Assembly (NCBI GenBank): GCA_910578405.1
Contig: CAJTQO010000009.1
Location: 1 to 64,000 of the forward strand
Source of the DNA: an uncultured Lachnospiraceae bacterium
GTDB taxonomy: Bacteria > Bacillota > Clostridia > Lachnospirales > Lachnospiraceae
Direction: 5' to 3'
DNA: 64,000 bases
The first letter of the stretch is position 1; each line of letters opens with the position of its first letter. The position numbers and the translations under genes were made by a program. Under the pieces are notes generated by a model, which saw only the letters and a program-made list of their open reading frames with translations, was not told where the DNA came from and searched no databases. This document shows positions 18,824 through 27,524 of this stretch, piece by piece.

Positions 18824-18866
18824 CAAAAAACAGTAAGCGCCGCCATACCATTGGCTTTGCTTACTG
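18824..18866 (-). terminator. terminator downstream of rny
   Basis: CAGTAAGC and GCTTACTG pair around a 20-base loop. On the minus strand the stem is followed by TTTTTTG. It lies about 75 bases past the rny stop codon. Confidence 0.8.
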
Positions 18867-18942
18867 CTTCTTATATCCAGATTATGGAACAGCCATCCTG
18901 CTGCCTGCCGCCCGGTTCTCACCTGCTAAGGCAGCCGTCCTG

Positions 18943-20499
18943 CTATTTCGCATAGTCTATTACCCGTGACTCCCTGATGACATTGACTTTAATCTGGCCC
19001 GGATATTCCAATTCCGCTTCAATCTGCTTTGAAATGTCTCTGGCTAACAGCACCATGTCTGCATCAGTGATTTGTTCCGGAACTACCATTACACGAATCT
19101 CTCTACCTGCCTGTATTGCAAAAGACTTATCTACACCCTTAAAATTATTTGTTATATCTTCTAACTGTTTCAGCCTGCTTGTATATGTTTCCAATGTTTC
19201 CCGCCGCGCCCCCGGCCTTGCTGCCGAAATCGTGTCCGCAGCCTGTACCAGACATGCAATAAGGGAACGGGCTTCCACATCCCCGTGGTGCGCCTCTACC
19301 GCATTGATCACCATGGCGGATTCCTTGTACTTCTTGCAAAGCTCCACACCCAACTGGATATGGGAGCCTTCCATTTCATGGTCCACTGCCTTGCCGATGT
19401 CATGCAACAGCCCGGCGCGCTTTGCCATCCTCACATCTAACCCCATTTCTGCGGCCAAAAGCCCGGAAAGCTGCGCAACCTCAATGGAATGCTTCAGCGC
19501 GTTCTGCCCATAGCTGGTTCTGAATTTCATCTTCCCAAGCAATTTTATAAGTTCCGGATGGATGCCATGTACGCCAACTTCCAACGTGGCGGCTTCCCCT
19601 TCTTCTTTTATCATTACTTCGACTTCCTTCTGCGCCTTTTCCACCATCTCTTCGATTCTGGCCGGATGGATACGCCCGTCCACAATCAGCTTCTCCAGCG
19701 CAATCCTCGCCACTTCCCTGCGGATGGGGTCAAAGCCTGACAAAATAACGGCTTCCGGCGTATCATCAATAATAAGGTCTACACCCGTCATTGTTTCCAG
19801 CGTACGGATATTCCTGCCTTCCCTACCGATAATCCTGCCTTTCATCTCGTCATTGGGAAGCTGCACTACAGATATCGTTGTTTCAGACACATGGTCAGCC
19901 GCGCATTTCTGTATTGCGGTAATCACATATTCCTTCGCTTTCTTATCTGCTTCTTCCTTTGCCCTGCCCTCCATCTCTTTAATCATCACGGCAGTTTCAT
20001 GCTTCACTTCGTCTTCCACGATTTTTAACAAATAGTCTTTTGCCTGTTCGGAGGTCAACCCTGAGATTCGTTCCAGTTCCTGTAGTCTCTGTTCATTGAG
20101 TTTCGTAACTTCTTCGCGTAATTTAGCCAGGGATTCTTCCCTTGCAGCCAGACTCGCTTCCTTTTTCTCGATGGCTTCCGCCTTCTTATCGATGTTCTCT
20201 TCCTTCTGCTGTACCCTGCGCTCATAACGCTGCGCTTCGGCCCTGCGCTCTTTGATCTCCTTGTCCAACTCATTTTTTGTACGGATGGACTCTTCCTTGA
20301 CCTCAAGCAGGGATTCCCTTTTCTTAGTCTCAGCAGTCTTCAGCGCTTCATCAATAATTTCCCTTGCCTTATCCTCCGCATTGCCAATCTGGGATTCCAC
20401 TACTTTCTTGCGGTAGGAAATCGCCGCAGCCGCAGTTACAGGCACCGAGATAATCAAAGTTGCGATTACTGCTATTGCAACATACATGTACAGGAGCAC
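18943..20499 (-). CDS. rny: ribonuclease Y
   Basis: This is the membrane-anchored endoribonuclease that starts mRNA decay in Firmicutes, 518 residues. Residues 1-28 form the N-terminal membrane helix (MYVAIAVIATLIISV). A long charged coiled coil follows (about 30-165, many KKEA/EERRAE repeats). Next is a KH RNA-binding domain (about 205-270, IIGREGRNIRTLE) and an HD metal-dependent hydrolase domain (about 330-425) with HD in AGLLHDIGKAVDHE. Length matches the family (about 520). AAGGAGG stands before the ATG. The recA-recX-rny order on one strand is common in Clostridia. Confidence 0.97.
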   Translation of the reverse strand: MLLYMYVAIAVIATLIISVPVTAAAAISYRKKVVESQIGNAEDKAREIIDEALKTAETKKRESLLEVKEESIRTKNELDKEIKERRAEAQRYERRVQQKEENIDKKAEAIEKKEASLAAREESLAKLREEVTKLNEQRLQELERISGLTSEQAKDYLLKIVEDEVKHETAVMIKEMEGRAKEEADKKAKEYVITAIQKCAADHVSETTISVVQLPNDEMKGRIIGREGRNIRTLETMTGVDLIIDDTPEAVILSGFDPIRREVARIALEKLIVDGRIHPARIEEMVEKAQKEVEVMIKEEGEAATLEVGVHGIHPELIKLLGKMKFRTSYGQNALKHSIEVAQLSGLLAAEMGLDVRMAKRAGLLHDIGKAVDHEMEGSHIQLGVELCKKYKESAMVINAVEAHHGDVEARSLIACLVQAADTISAARPGARRETLETYTSRLKQLEDITNNFKGVDKSFAIQAGREIRVMVVPEQITDADMVLLARDISKQIEAELEYPGQIKVNVIRESRVIDYAK

Positions 20500-20608
20500 C
20501 TCCTTATTTAGTTTTCATTGTACCAATATCTATATAGAATGTAAGAATCAAAAATGATTCCGGTAAAAACATTCTAACAAGCGATTTTACAACACTTAAA
20601 TTTTAAAC

Positions 20609-21232
20609 TCAAATCGCGTTAATGTCAAGTAAAAGTACGCTTCGAATTGTGTCCATTTGAAAACCTTTCCTGTATAAAAACGCGGATATCTTCTGTTTTT
20701 CCTTATTTGTAGCGGTTTCCGGGTTATAATTTTTTTTCTTCAGCCATTTCCTTGCAATGGAGATTTCATCCGGCAGTTCCCCTTCCACGGACATATTCCC
20801 CATCACTTCCCGTATAATCTCCTTTGCCACCCCTTTTCCCATCAAATCCCGCTCCATGCGTTTGCTGCTTCTGTCTGACATATGGCAGGCAATAAAGTCC
20901 TCCGCATATTTCCTGTCGTCCACATACCCATAGGATTTTACATAAGCAACCGCCTCTTCTATTACGTCCTGCGGATATTCCCCCTGCCGGAGCTTGTCCC
21001 GTAACTGGCGCTCCGTATAGGCCCGCGCCTTTAGCAGGTTCAGGCAGCGCAGTTTCGCACGCTTTGGCAGGATTTCCTCCAGAATCTGCGCATAATCCGC
21101 CGTGCCCATTTCCTGCCCCTCTTCCATCTTATGCAGGCGCAGTTCGCCTTTGTACAGAGCAAAGGCGAACTCCCCGTCTATATAAATGCGCACCCGCTTT
21201 TTATCCAATTCCTCTATCTTCGTTATCTGCAT
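20609..21232 (-). CDS. recX: regulatory protein RecX
   Basis: RecX binds RecA filaments and modulates their activity. The 207-residue protein has the usual N-terminal beta part (ITKIEELDKKRVRIYIDGEFAFAL) and repeated three-helix units (RAYTERQLRDKLRQGEY, VDDRKYAEDFIACHMSDRSSKRM, KGFQMDTIRSVL). It starts 19 bases after the recA stop codon, so the two genes are cotranscribed and SOS control of recA should extend to it. Nothing unusual. Confidence 0.94.
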   Translation of the reverse strand: MQITKIEELDKKRVRIYIDGEFAFALYKGELRLHKMEEGQEMGTADYAQILEEILPKRAKLRCLNLLKARAYTERQLRDKLRQGEYPQDVIEEAVAYVKSYGYVDDRKYAEDFIACHMSDRSSKRMERDLMGKGVAKEIIREVMGNMSVEGELPDEISIARKWLKKKNYNPETATNKEKQKISAFLYRKGFQMDTIRSVLLLDINAI

Positions 21233-21251
21233 GTCTGCATCCCCTGCATGA

Positions 21252-22451
21252 TTATTCGGCTGCCTCCTCCGGCTTTACCGCTTCCGGCGTTTCCTGCGGT
21301 TTAAACGCCTCCTCCGTTGACGGTTGTCCGGCTAATGTCTGTGCGGCTTCCGCCGCCTCCGTCTTTTTGGACTTTTTGTCCGTGCCTTTCTCCGCCTTTC
21401 CTGCCTTCGTTTTGGGCACAGCGTCCGCCTCTGCCCCAGGCTCCTGTTTCACATCTTTATCCAGGTTGAACTGCTCCCTTACTTTCCGCTCCACTTCCTT
21501 ACAGATTTCCGGGTTATCCTTCAAATACTGTTTTGCATTCTCACGGCCCTGGCCAATCTTGGTTCCATTATAGGCATACCAGGCGCCGCTTTTATTGACG
21601 ATATTATTCTCCGCTGCCAAATCCAGAATATCCCCCTCTGCGGAAATCCCCTGCCCAAACATAATGTCAAATTCCGCCTCTTTGAACGGAGGGGCAATTT
21701 TATTCTTCACTACCTTTACCCGGGTCCGGTTCCCAATCACTTCCCCGCTTTGCTTTAACGCTTCCACTCTTCTTACGTCCAAACGCACGGAGGAATAGAA
21801 CTTCAATGCCCGGCCGCCAGTGGTCGTTTCCGGGCTGCCAAACATAACGCCTACCTTCTCACGCAACTGGTTAATGAATACAACCGTACAGTTCGATTTG
21901 CTGATTACTGCCGTCAGCTTACGCAGCGCCTGGGACATAAGCCTGGCCTGCAGCCCCACATGGCTGTCCCCCATATCTCCGTCTATCTCCGCTTTGGGCA
22001 CAAGCGCCGCCACCGAGTCCACCACGACTATGTCCACCGCGCCGGAACGCACCATGGTTTCCGTAATCTCCAAAGCCTGTTCCCCGTTATCCGGCTGTGA
22101 TATGTACAGATTATCCACATCCACCCCTATGTTCTTGGCATAAACAGGGTCCAGGGCATGTTCCGCATCTATAAAGCCCGCAATCCCTCCCCGTTTCTGC
22201 ACCTCCGCAATCATATGCAGCGTTACCGTTGTCTTACCGCTGGACTCCGGCCCGTATATCTCTACAATCCTTCCTTTCGGGATGCCCCCTAACCCCAGCG
22301 CAATATCCAGGCTTAAAGAACCGGTGGGGATTGTCTCCACATTCATCTGTGCGCTGGAATCCCCCAGTTTCATTACCGCCCCTTTGCCATACTGCTTCTC
22401 TATATGCCCCAATGCGGCTTCCAATGCTTTTAATTTTTCTTCTTTTTCCAT
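21252..22451 (-). CDS. recA: recombinase RecA
   Basis: RecA pairs homologous DNA strands and triggers LexA self-cleavage. With the chosen ATG (AAGGAG nine bases upstream) it has 399 residues. Walker A is GPESSGKTT (about 65-73), and Walker B lies in VDIVVVDSVAAL. The L2 region reads NQLREKVGVMFGSPETTTGG. The core ends near residue 330. The last 65 residues are a Lys/Ala/Glu-rich low-complexity tail (KAEKGTDKKSKKTEA), longer than in most RecA proteins. Two LexA-type boxes overlap its promoter. Confidence 0.98.
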   Translation of the reverse strand: MEKEEKLKALEAALGHIEKQYGKGAVMKLGDSSAQMNVETIPTGSLSLDIALGLGGIPKGRIVEIYGPESSGKTTVTLHMIAEVQKRGGIAGFIDAEHALDPVYAKNIGVDVDNLYISQPDNGEQALEITETMVRSGAVDIVVVDSVAALVPKAEIDGDMGDSHVGLQARLMSQALRKLTAVISKSNCTVVFINQLREKVGVMFGSPETTTGGRALKFYSSVRLDVRRVEALKQSGEVIGNRTRVKVVKNKIAPPFKEAEFDIMFGQGISAEGDILDLAAENNIVNKSGAWYAYNGTKIGQGRENAKQYLKDNPEICKEVERKVREQFNLDKDVKQEPGAEADAVPKTKAGKAEKGTDKKSKKTEAAEAAQTLAGQPSTEEAFKPQETPEAVKPEEAAE

Positions 22452-22570
22452 CCTTGTTCTCCTTGTCACTTTTCATTATTCCGGTTTCTATGGGCCGTTT
22501 CCTGCTTCTGCAATTTTTTAGCAGATTTTTATTTCCATGCATTTCCATGCATCCGATTGCCAAACTTTGG

Positions 22571-22618
22571 GAACATCCGTTCTTTTATTATATTAAAACA
22601 TTTGTTCGCCATTGTCAA
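22571..22618 (-). promoter_or_regulatory. recA promoter with two LexA (SOS) boxes
   Basis: On the minus strand TTGACA (22618-22613) and TAATAT (22595-22590) are 17 bases apart. Within the spacer, CGAAC-AAAT-GTTTT (22608-22595) is a near-perfect Gram-positive LexA box. Just downstream of the -10, GAAC-ATCC-GTTC (22571-22582) is a perfect GAAC-N4-GTTC palindrome. A repressor bound at either box would block RNA polymerase. Confidence 0.88.
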
Positions 22619-22619
22619 T

Positions 22620-22849
22620 CCCTTTCCCACTTATTCTTCCACATTTTTATAAGCCCGAAAACATCTCCCGCTTAAAATTTCCAGTTTTTGAGAGAAACGG
22701 CGATTCGCCGGAATTGCATACAGAATAATTCACACTATCACGAATATTATCAATTATAGTGTAGCACAAAATGGATATGGCAACAAGGCTTATTTTGGGA
22801 TATCTCTTTTTCAAAACAAGGTATTTAAATCAATCTTAAGTAAACGGGC
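22620..22849. other. non-coding interval upstream of recA
   Basis: I see no gene here. It contains short palindromes (for example GGCGATTCGCC near 22695) and AT-rich sequence (ATTATCAATTATAGTG near 22746), but no promoter I can assign. Confidence 0.35.
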
Positions 22850-22997
22850 TTATGGCGGCAAAAGCGAGATATCCGGGCTTGTCAAACCTTTTCCCATTTG
22901 CTCACTGCAGGCGCGGATACCTGCAGGCATCCTGCCTCCTGCTCCTGCGTAAGCCCCAATTCTTTCCTTTTTCCCGGATAACCCTATTCATTGGCAT
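22850..22997 (-). pseudogene. decayed XRE-family HTH regulator fragment
   Basis: From an ATG at 22997 with AAAGGAG in front, the minus strand reads MPMNRVIREK. After frameshifts, pieces of the standard HTH_3 pattern reappear in other frames (a GLTQEQ-like segment, SKWEK, then LTSPDISLLP). Intact relatives in this group begin MPMN-VIREKRKELGLTQEQ and carry SKWEKG--PDISLLP. The reading frame is broken at least twice and the C-terminal domain is gone, so this is a remnant. Confidence 0.65.
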
Positions 22998-23107
22998 AGC
23001 TTCATCTCCTTTGTCTGCGCACAAGCAAAACACTGCCTTTCTTGTATCATCGGCCAGCCTGCCAATGGAAGGGTTCTTAACTTCCGCCTGACTTTTTTAA
23101 CCGTAAG

Positions 23108-24259
23108 TCAACCTTTCAAAGACCGCCGTTTCCGGTTCCTTCCATTGACATCTTCACGAAGCAAAGCATAAACCGTCGAAACGATAGGGATAAAAATAAG
23201 CATCCCCACTACTCCCATCAGGCTCCCGCCCACCGTCACTGCCGCCAGCACCCAAATGGAAGGAAGCCCCACGGAATTCCCTACCACATGTGGATAAATC
23301 AAATTCCCCTCCACCTGCTGCAGCACAATGAAAAGCGCCAGGAACCAGAACGCTTTGACCGGATCGTCCACCATAATCAGGAATGCGCCTACAAAACACC
23401 CCACAAAAGCGCCCACAATAGGTATCAGCGCCGTAAAGGCAATCAACACCCCTACCATTACCGCATAAGGAAAGCGGAAAACCGTCATGGACACCACAAA
23501 CATAGCCCCTAAAATAACGGCCTCCATACACTGCCCGGTAATAAAATTGCTGAAATTCTTTCCGGCCAGAGAGCCTACTTCCAATGCCCGCTCATAAACC
23601 TTGGGGCTGCAGTAGGCATGAAGTATCCTCTTCCACTGCTCCCCCAGCTTCTCCTTTTGCGCCAATATATAAAAGGAAAAAACAAGCGCAACAAAAATAT
23701 TGACTACGCCGCCCACAATGGTGGATGCCACGGTAACGGTGGAAGTGACCACACTGCCCAGCCCGTTTTTCATAAAGTCCACCACAGCGCTAACCATTGA
23801 GTCCCAATTCATTTTCGTTGGGTCTAACTCCTCCAACGCCGCCAAAAGCTGGGGCTGGGACACAAACAGCTCCTCCAGCCAAACCTGCGCTTCTGCCAGA
23901 AAACGCGGTATTTTATTGCCCAGCTCCATCATAGTCTTCGTCACCTGCGGAACCACAGTAACCATAACCAGCGCCAAAAGCAGAACCACCGCCGTAAAAG
24001 ACAGGACAATGCTGGCCGGACGTTTGATTTTCTCCGCCTTTTGGCTTCTTACCTTGGAGAACAGCCGCTTCTCTATCATCTTCATAGGAATATTCATTAC
24101 AAACGCAATGGCGGCGCCATACAAAAACGGACGCACAATCCCAAGCAGAAAGAAAAGCCCTGCCAATAATACCTCAACTTTCCATACCGCCAGGCATACC
24201 GCTGCCGTAAAAAGAATAAGACCCCTGATTTTCTTTATATTCCCTTTGTCCAAATTCAT
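23108..24259 (-). CDS. AI-2E family transporter (putative permease)
   Basis: A 383-residue polytopic membrane protein of the AI-2E/YtvI/PerM family. Hydrophobic segments begin at about 13, 34 and 67, then about 150-190, 215-260 and 290-350. The last two helices contain the typical PIVGAFVGCFVGAFL and family-terminal QQVEGNLIYPHVVGNSVGL motifs. Members export varied small solutes or act as Na+/H+ antiporters, and the family name does not prove autoinducer transport. The decayed HTH relic lies downstream. It follows the dipeptidase gene after 33 bases, so the two are probably cotranscribed. Confidence 0.92.
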   Translation of the reverse strand: MNLDKGNIKKIRGLILFTAAVCLAVWKVEVLLAGLFFLLGIVRPFLYGAAIAFVMNIPMKMIEKRLFSKVRSQKAEKIKRPASIVLSFTAVVLLLALVMVTVVPQVTKTMMELGNKIPRFLAEAQVWLEELFVSQPQLLAALEELDPTKMNWDSMVSAVVDFMKNGLGSVVTSTVTVASTIVGGVVNIFVALVFSFYILAQKEKLGEQWKRILHAYCSPKVYERALEVGSLAGKNFSNFITGQCMEAVILGAMFVVSMTVFRFPYAVMVGVLIAFTALIPIVGAFVGCFVGAFLIMVDDPVKAFWFLALFIVLQQVEGNLIYPHVVGNSVGLPSIWVLAAVTVGGSLMGVVGMLIFIPIVSTVYALLREDVNGRNRKRRSLKG

Positions 24260-24292
24260 AACCTTCGCCTTTCGTATTTTGCATCCTCTTAT

Positions 24293-25747
24293 CTACCCTT
24301 TTTGCTTCAAAACTTCCAGCACGTAATTCCACACTCTTCCAACCGAAGAAACGCTTAGACGTTCTTCCGTCGTATGGATGTCTTTCATATCCGGGCCGAT
24401 GGAAACACATTCCAGGCCAGGTATTTTCGCCATCAGCAGCCCGCACTCCAGCCCGGCATGGATGGCCTGTATCTCCGGTTCCTTCCCATACAGTTCCCGG
24501 TATACCCTCACCGCCATATCCCGGAACGGGGAATCCTTTTGGTAAGCCCAGCCCGGATAGTCTCCCCGGACAGTCTGCCCGGCCCCGGACATATGCGCCA
24601 GGCTCTCCAATTTGAGAATCAATGCCCTTTTTGCGCTCTCCACGGAACTGCGTACGGAAAACTGTATCACTGCCCTGTCCCGTTCCAGCCGGACAATCCC
24701 CATATTCAAAGAGGTTTCCACCAAACCTGCAATATCCGCGCTCATTGCCTGCACCCCGTCCGGAGCCGCAAAAAGCAGGTCGGACAGCCTTTCCCATTCC
24801 TCTTTTGCCACTATGTCCCTTGCGCCGTGCCGGAGCGGTTTTACTTCAATGCATACCCCGGGATCTTTCGTCTGCAGTTCCAGGCGCCACTGCGCTTCCA
24901 CTTCCTTCACGGTTTCCAAAAAGCGCGCCTCTTCCCCCTCCGCATCCGTCAGCGTCACCACCGCAGACGCTTCTCTGGGAATGGCATTGTCTGCCAGTCC
25001 GCCGGACAATTCCGCCAGCCCAAGCCCCACCTTTTTTTTCAGCTCATACAAAAGACGCGCCATAAGACTGTTTGCATTCCCTCTGCCCTTGTCGATTTCC
25101 GCTCCGGAATGCCCGCCAAGCAGTCCCTTTACGATAAGTTCATATGCCATACCGTTCTGACTGACACGTTTTAACGGCAATTCCCAATCCACCCGCGCCC
25201 CTCCGGCACAGCCTGCCAGCAGGATGCCTTCTTCCTCCGAATCCAGGTTCAGCATACGCTTCCCCTGCAGCATGGACGCATCCAATTCCCTTGCCCCATC
25301 CATGCCCACTTCCTCATCCACGGTCAGGATAATTTCCAGCCTGGGATGACTCATCTCTTCCGACTCCAACAACGCCAGCGCATAAGCCACCGCTATTCCG
25401 TCATCCCCGCCCAGGCTGGTGTCTTTGGCATAAAGCCAATCCCCTTCCAGGGCTAATTCCAGGCCGTCCTTTTCCATATCAATGGCTGCCTCCGGTTTCT
25501 TTACCGCTACCATATCCATATGTCCCTGCAGAATCACCGGCGCCACATCCTCATACCCGGCGGTGGCCTCCTTGACCATAATCACATTTCCGCACTTATC
25601 CTGGATATAAAACAGCCCCTTTTCCTTTGCAAAGTTTACCAGATAGTTGCTAAGCCCCTCCACATTTCCCGACCCATGGGGAATCCCACAAATCTCCTCA
25701 AAGTAATGAAATACCCTCTTCGGTTCCAGATTTTGCGTAATTGCCAT
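24293..25747 (-). CDS. pepD: M20 family aminoacyl-histidine/Xaa-His dipeptidase (PepD-like)
   Basis: This cytosolic zinc dipeptidase hydrolyses a broad set of dipeptides. It has 484 residues from the ATG at 25747 (GGGAGG upstream). Metal ligands and catalytic residues are visible in GHMDMVAV (about 79), SLGGDDGIAVAYALALL (about 118), LTVDEEVGMDGA (about 147) and NLDSEEEG. The lid/dimerisation domain lies between about 205 and 385. The C-terminal His is in DMKDIHTTEER. The family length (480-490) fits. It probably completes peptide use together with the M18 enzyme and the opp importer of this window. Confidence 0.93.
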   Translation of the reverse strand: MAITQNLEPKRVFHYFEEICGIPHGSGNVEGLSNYLVNFAKEKGLFYIQDKCGNVIMVKEATAGYEDVAPVILQGHMDMVAVKKPEAAIDMEKDGLELALEGDWLYAKDTSLGGDDGIAVAYALALLESEEMSHPRLEIILTVDEEVGMDGARELDASMLQGKRMLNLDSEEEGILLAGCAGGARVDWELPLKRVSQNGMAYELIVKGLLGGHSGAEIDKGRGNANSLMARLLYELKKKVGLGLAELSGGLADNAIPREASAVVTLTDAEGEEARFLETVKEVEAQWRLELQTKDPGVCIEVKPLRHGARDIVAKEEWERLSDLLFAAPDGVQAMSADIAGLVETSLNMGIVRLERDRAVIQFSVRSSVESAKRALILKLESLAHMSGAGQTVRGDYPGWAYQKDSPFRDMAVRVYRELYGKEPEIQAIHAGLECGLLMAKIPGLECVSIGPDMKDIHTTEERLSVSSVGRVWNYVLEVLKQKG

Positions 25748-25852
25748 TTTTCCATCCTCCCACAAATTACCATAATACAACATAGTATACACCAAAACGA
25801 CTGGAATAATAGTAAAATTTCCGTTAAATTATCGTACTTAGGATGCGTATAA

Positions 25853-25878
25853 GAAAAAGGGAGGCTTCCATGCCTCCC
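25853..25878 (-). terminator. terminator of the infC-rpmI-rplT operon
   Basis: On the minus strand GGGAGGC ATGGAA GCCTCCC is followed by TTTTTC, 16 bases after the rplT stop codon. Confidence 0.93.
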
Positions 25879-25893
25879 AAAAAACACTGCTCT

Positions 25894-26250
25894 TTATGCA
25901 ATTTTGCTCTTTGCCAGCTCTGCCAGAGTCGCAAACCCTTCCGCATCGTTCACTGCCATTTCTGCCAGCATCTTGCGGTTTACCTCAACCTCCGCCAGTT
26001 TCAGGCCATACATAAACTTGCTGTAAGACAGCCCGTGCATCCTTGCCGCCGCATTAATCCGCGCAATCCAAAGCCTTCTGAACTGACGTTTCCTTTCCTT
26101 ACGGCCCACATAAGAAGAAGCCAACGCCCTCATGACAGCCTGTTTAGCAATCCTGTACTGCTTAGACCTTGCGCCCCTGTAGCCCTTTGCAAGCCTCAAT
26201 ACTCTGTTATGTTTCTTTCTTGCATTCATTCCGCCTTTAATTCTTGCCAT
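25894..26250 (-). CDS. rplT: 50S ribosomal protein L20
   Basis: L20 is a 118-residue, very basic protein needed for early 50S assembly, and it often represses its own operon. Typical segments are MARIKGGMNARKKHNRVLRLAKG at the start and GLSYSKFMYGLKLAEVEVNRKML towards the end. It is the last gene of the infC-rpmI-rplT transcript and is followed directly by a strong terminator. Confidence 0.98.
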   Translation of the reverse strand: MARIKGGMNARKKHNRVLRLAKGYRGARSKQYRIAKQAVMRALASSYVGRKERKRQFRRLWIARINAAARMHGLSYSKFMYGLKLAEVEVNRKMLAEMAVNDAEGFATLAELAKSKIA

Positions 26251-26295
26251 TTTCCATTTCCTCCTAACAACTTATTCAACATCCAATCCCCGGTT

Positions 26296-26493
26296 TTACA
26301 GATATGGTAAAATCTTCTTCATATTCTTAACATTCGTAGCATCTGTTATGGCCGGTTTCCTGAGGTTTCTCTTCCTCTTCGCTGTTTTCTTTGCTAAGAT
26401 ATGGCGCTTATAAGCTTTGCTTCTTCTTAACTTGCCTGTCCCTGTTACTTTAAAACGCTTTGCAGCAGACCTGTTTGTCTTCATTTTAGGCAT
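26296..26493 (-). CDS. rpmI: 50S ribosomal protein L35
   Basis: L35 is a 65-residue basic protein beginning MPKMKTNRSAAKRFKVTGTG, with the lysine/arginine-rich HILAKKTAKRKRNLRKP core. It lies between infC and rplT with short gaps (51 and 45 bases), as in nearly all bacteria. Confidence 0.98.
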   Translation of the reverse strand: MPKMKTNRSAAKRFKVTGTGKLRRSKAYKRHILAKKTAKRKRNLRKPAITDATNVKNMKKILPYL

Positions 26494-26544
26494 ATCTGAT
26501 TTCCTCCTATCGCTTACTCATTTTCTCTATTTTAACTGCACGAA

Positions 26545-27051
26545 TTATCGCTTTTCAGTTAAAAACATTGTCATGCTCCTTCCCTCTACCTTGGGCGCTT
26601 TTTCCACCACCGCAATATCGGAAAGCGCTTCTGCAAAATCATCCAAAATATGTTTGCTGTTCGCCATATGCGCCATCTCACGGCCACGGAAGCGGAGCGT
26701 AATCTTCACTTTATCCCCTTTTCCAATAAATTTCCTCGCCGCGTTTGTCTTTGTATTTAAATCATTGGAATCAATATTGGGGGACAGGCGTATCTCCTTA
26801 ATTTCAATCGTTTTCTGCTTCTTTCTGGCTTCCTTTTCCTTCCTCGCCTGCTCATACCTAAACTTCCCATAATCAACAATCTTGCAGACAGGCGGTTTTG
26901 CCGTAGGAGCTATTTTCACCAGATCCACCCCGGCCTCATCCGCCAGCCGCATCGCTTCCCTGGTCGGCATAACCCCTAACTGTTCCCCATTCTCACCTAT
27001 TACACGTACTTCCTTGTCTCTAATCTGCTCGTTAATCATTAATTCGCTAAT
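26545..27051 (-). CDS. infC: translation initiation factor IF-3
   Basis: IF-3 binds the 30S subunit and proofreads start codon-anticodon pairing. The N-domain (LMINEQIRDKEVRVI), the linker (YEQARKEKEARKKQKTIE) and the C-domain (KGDKVKITLRFRGREMAH) are all present. An AGGAGG (27065-27060) stands exactly eight bases before ATT at 27051. The first in-frame ATG (27039) is 12 bases further on, and an in-frame TTG at 27075 lies upstream of the ribosome site. I therefore place the start at ATT, giving 168 residues. A rare AUU start is how infC limits its own translation in E. coli. Confidence 0.93.
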   Translation of the reverse strand: MSELMINEQIRDKEVRVIGENGEQLGVMPTREAMRLADEAGVDLVKIAPTAKPPVCKIVDYGKFRYEQARKEKEARKKQKTIEIKEIRLSPNIDSNDLNTKTNAARKFIGKGDKVKITLRFRGREMAHMANSKHILDDFAEALSDIAVVEKAPKVEGRSMTMFLTEKR

Positions 27052-27065
27052 GGCTTTACCCTCCT

Positions 27066-27380
27066 CAAAATACAAACATATGATAATCCCCGTCCATCCG
27101 TGGACTTTTCTCCTGCGTATCAGCTGTTTTTTGCTTCACCAAAAAAGCGGACAGCATACACTATCCACTTTTCAAAAGCGTCCTTAAAACGAACCCCATT
27201 TCGCGTAAACGCTATGGGATTTTGAACGTAATCCCGACATTCCCTTTTACAAAAACACCGGACTATGAACGCCTGCCAGCCATTGCCGCAGGGTGAGAGT
27301 GGATACTCTGCTTGTTTACTAATTATCTGCCGCGCATTTTCATGCTTTTATAGATTACCACACTGCCGCTCCTATGTCAA
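27066..27380 (-). promoter_or_regulatory. infC promoter and long structured leader (L20-leader candidate)
   Basis: On the minus strand TTGACA (27380-27375) and TAATCT (27357-27352) are 17 bases apart and lie about 280 bases before the infC ribosome site. The leader contains a hairpin CCCAT-AGCGTTTACGC-GAAATGGG (around 27192-27216) followed by a T-rich stretch, and an ACTCTCACCCTGCGG segment near 27290. Firmicutes often control this operon by L20 binding to such a leader. I could not fold it or compare it with the family model, so the class is a hypothesis. Confidence 0.5.
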
Positions 27381-27416
27381 TCCCTAATTTTCCAATGCCA
27401 TTCACTGAAACTTTTC

Positions 27417-27460
27417 AAAAGCTTAAGGCGCCTCCCACAGGGAAGACGCCTTAAGCTTTT
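27417..27460 (-). terminator. terminator downstream of oppA
   Basis: A perfect 14-base stem (AAAAGCTTAAGGCG / CGCCTTAAGCTTTT) encloses a 16-base loop. Because it starts with A-runs and ends with T-runs it can act in both directions. It isolates oppA from infC. Confidence 0.92.
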
Positions 27461-27524
27461 GATTTTCCGGACAATCGCTGCCCCATCTTTCGCCGCTATA
27501 TTACGGCAGATTCATGTCTGCTCC

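Noticed and set aside
22852..23091. 79-codon plus-strand open frame
   Set aside because: The opposite strand shows a recognisable HTH regulator remnant, so this frame is its shadow.
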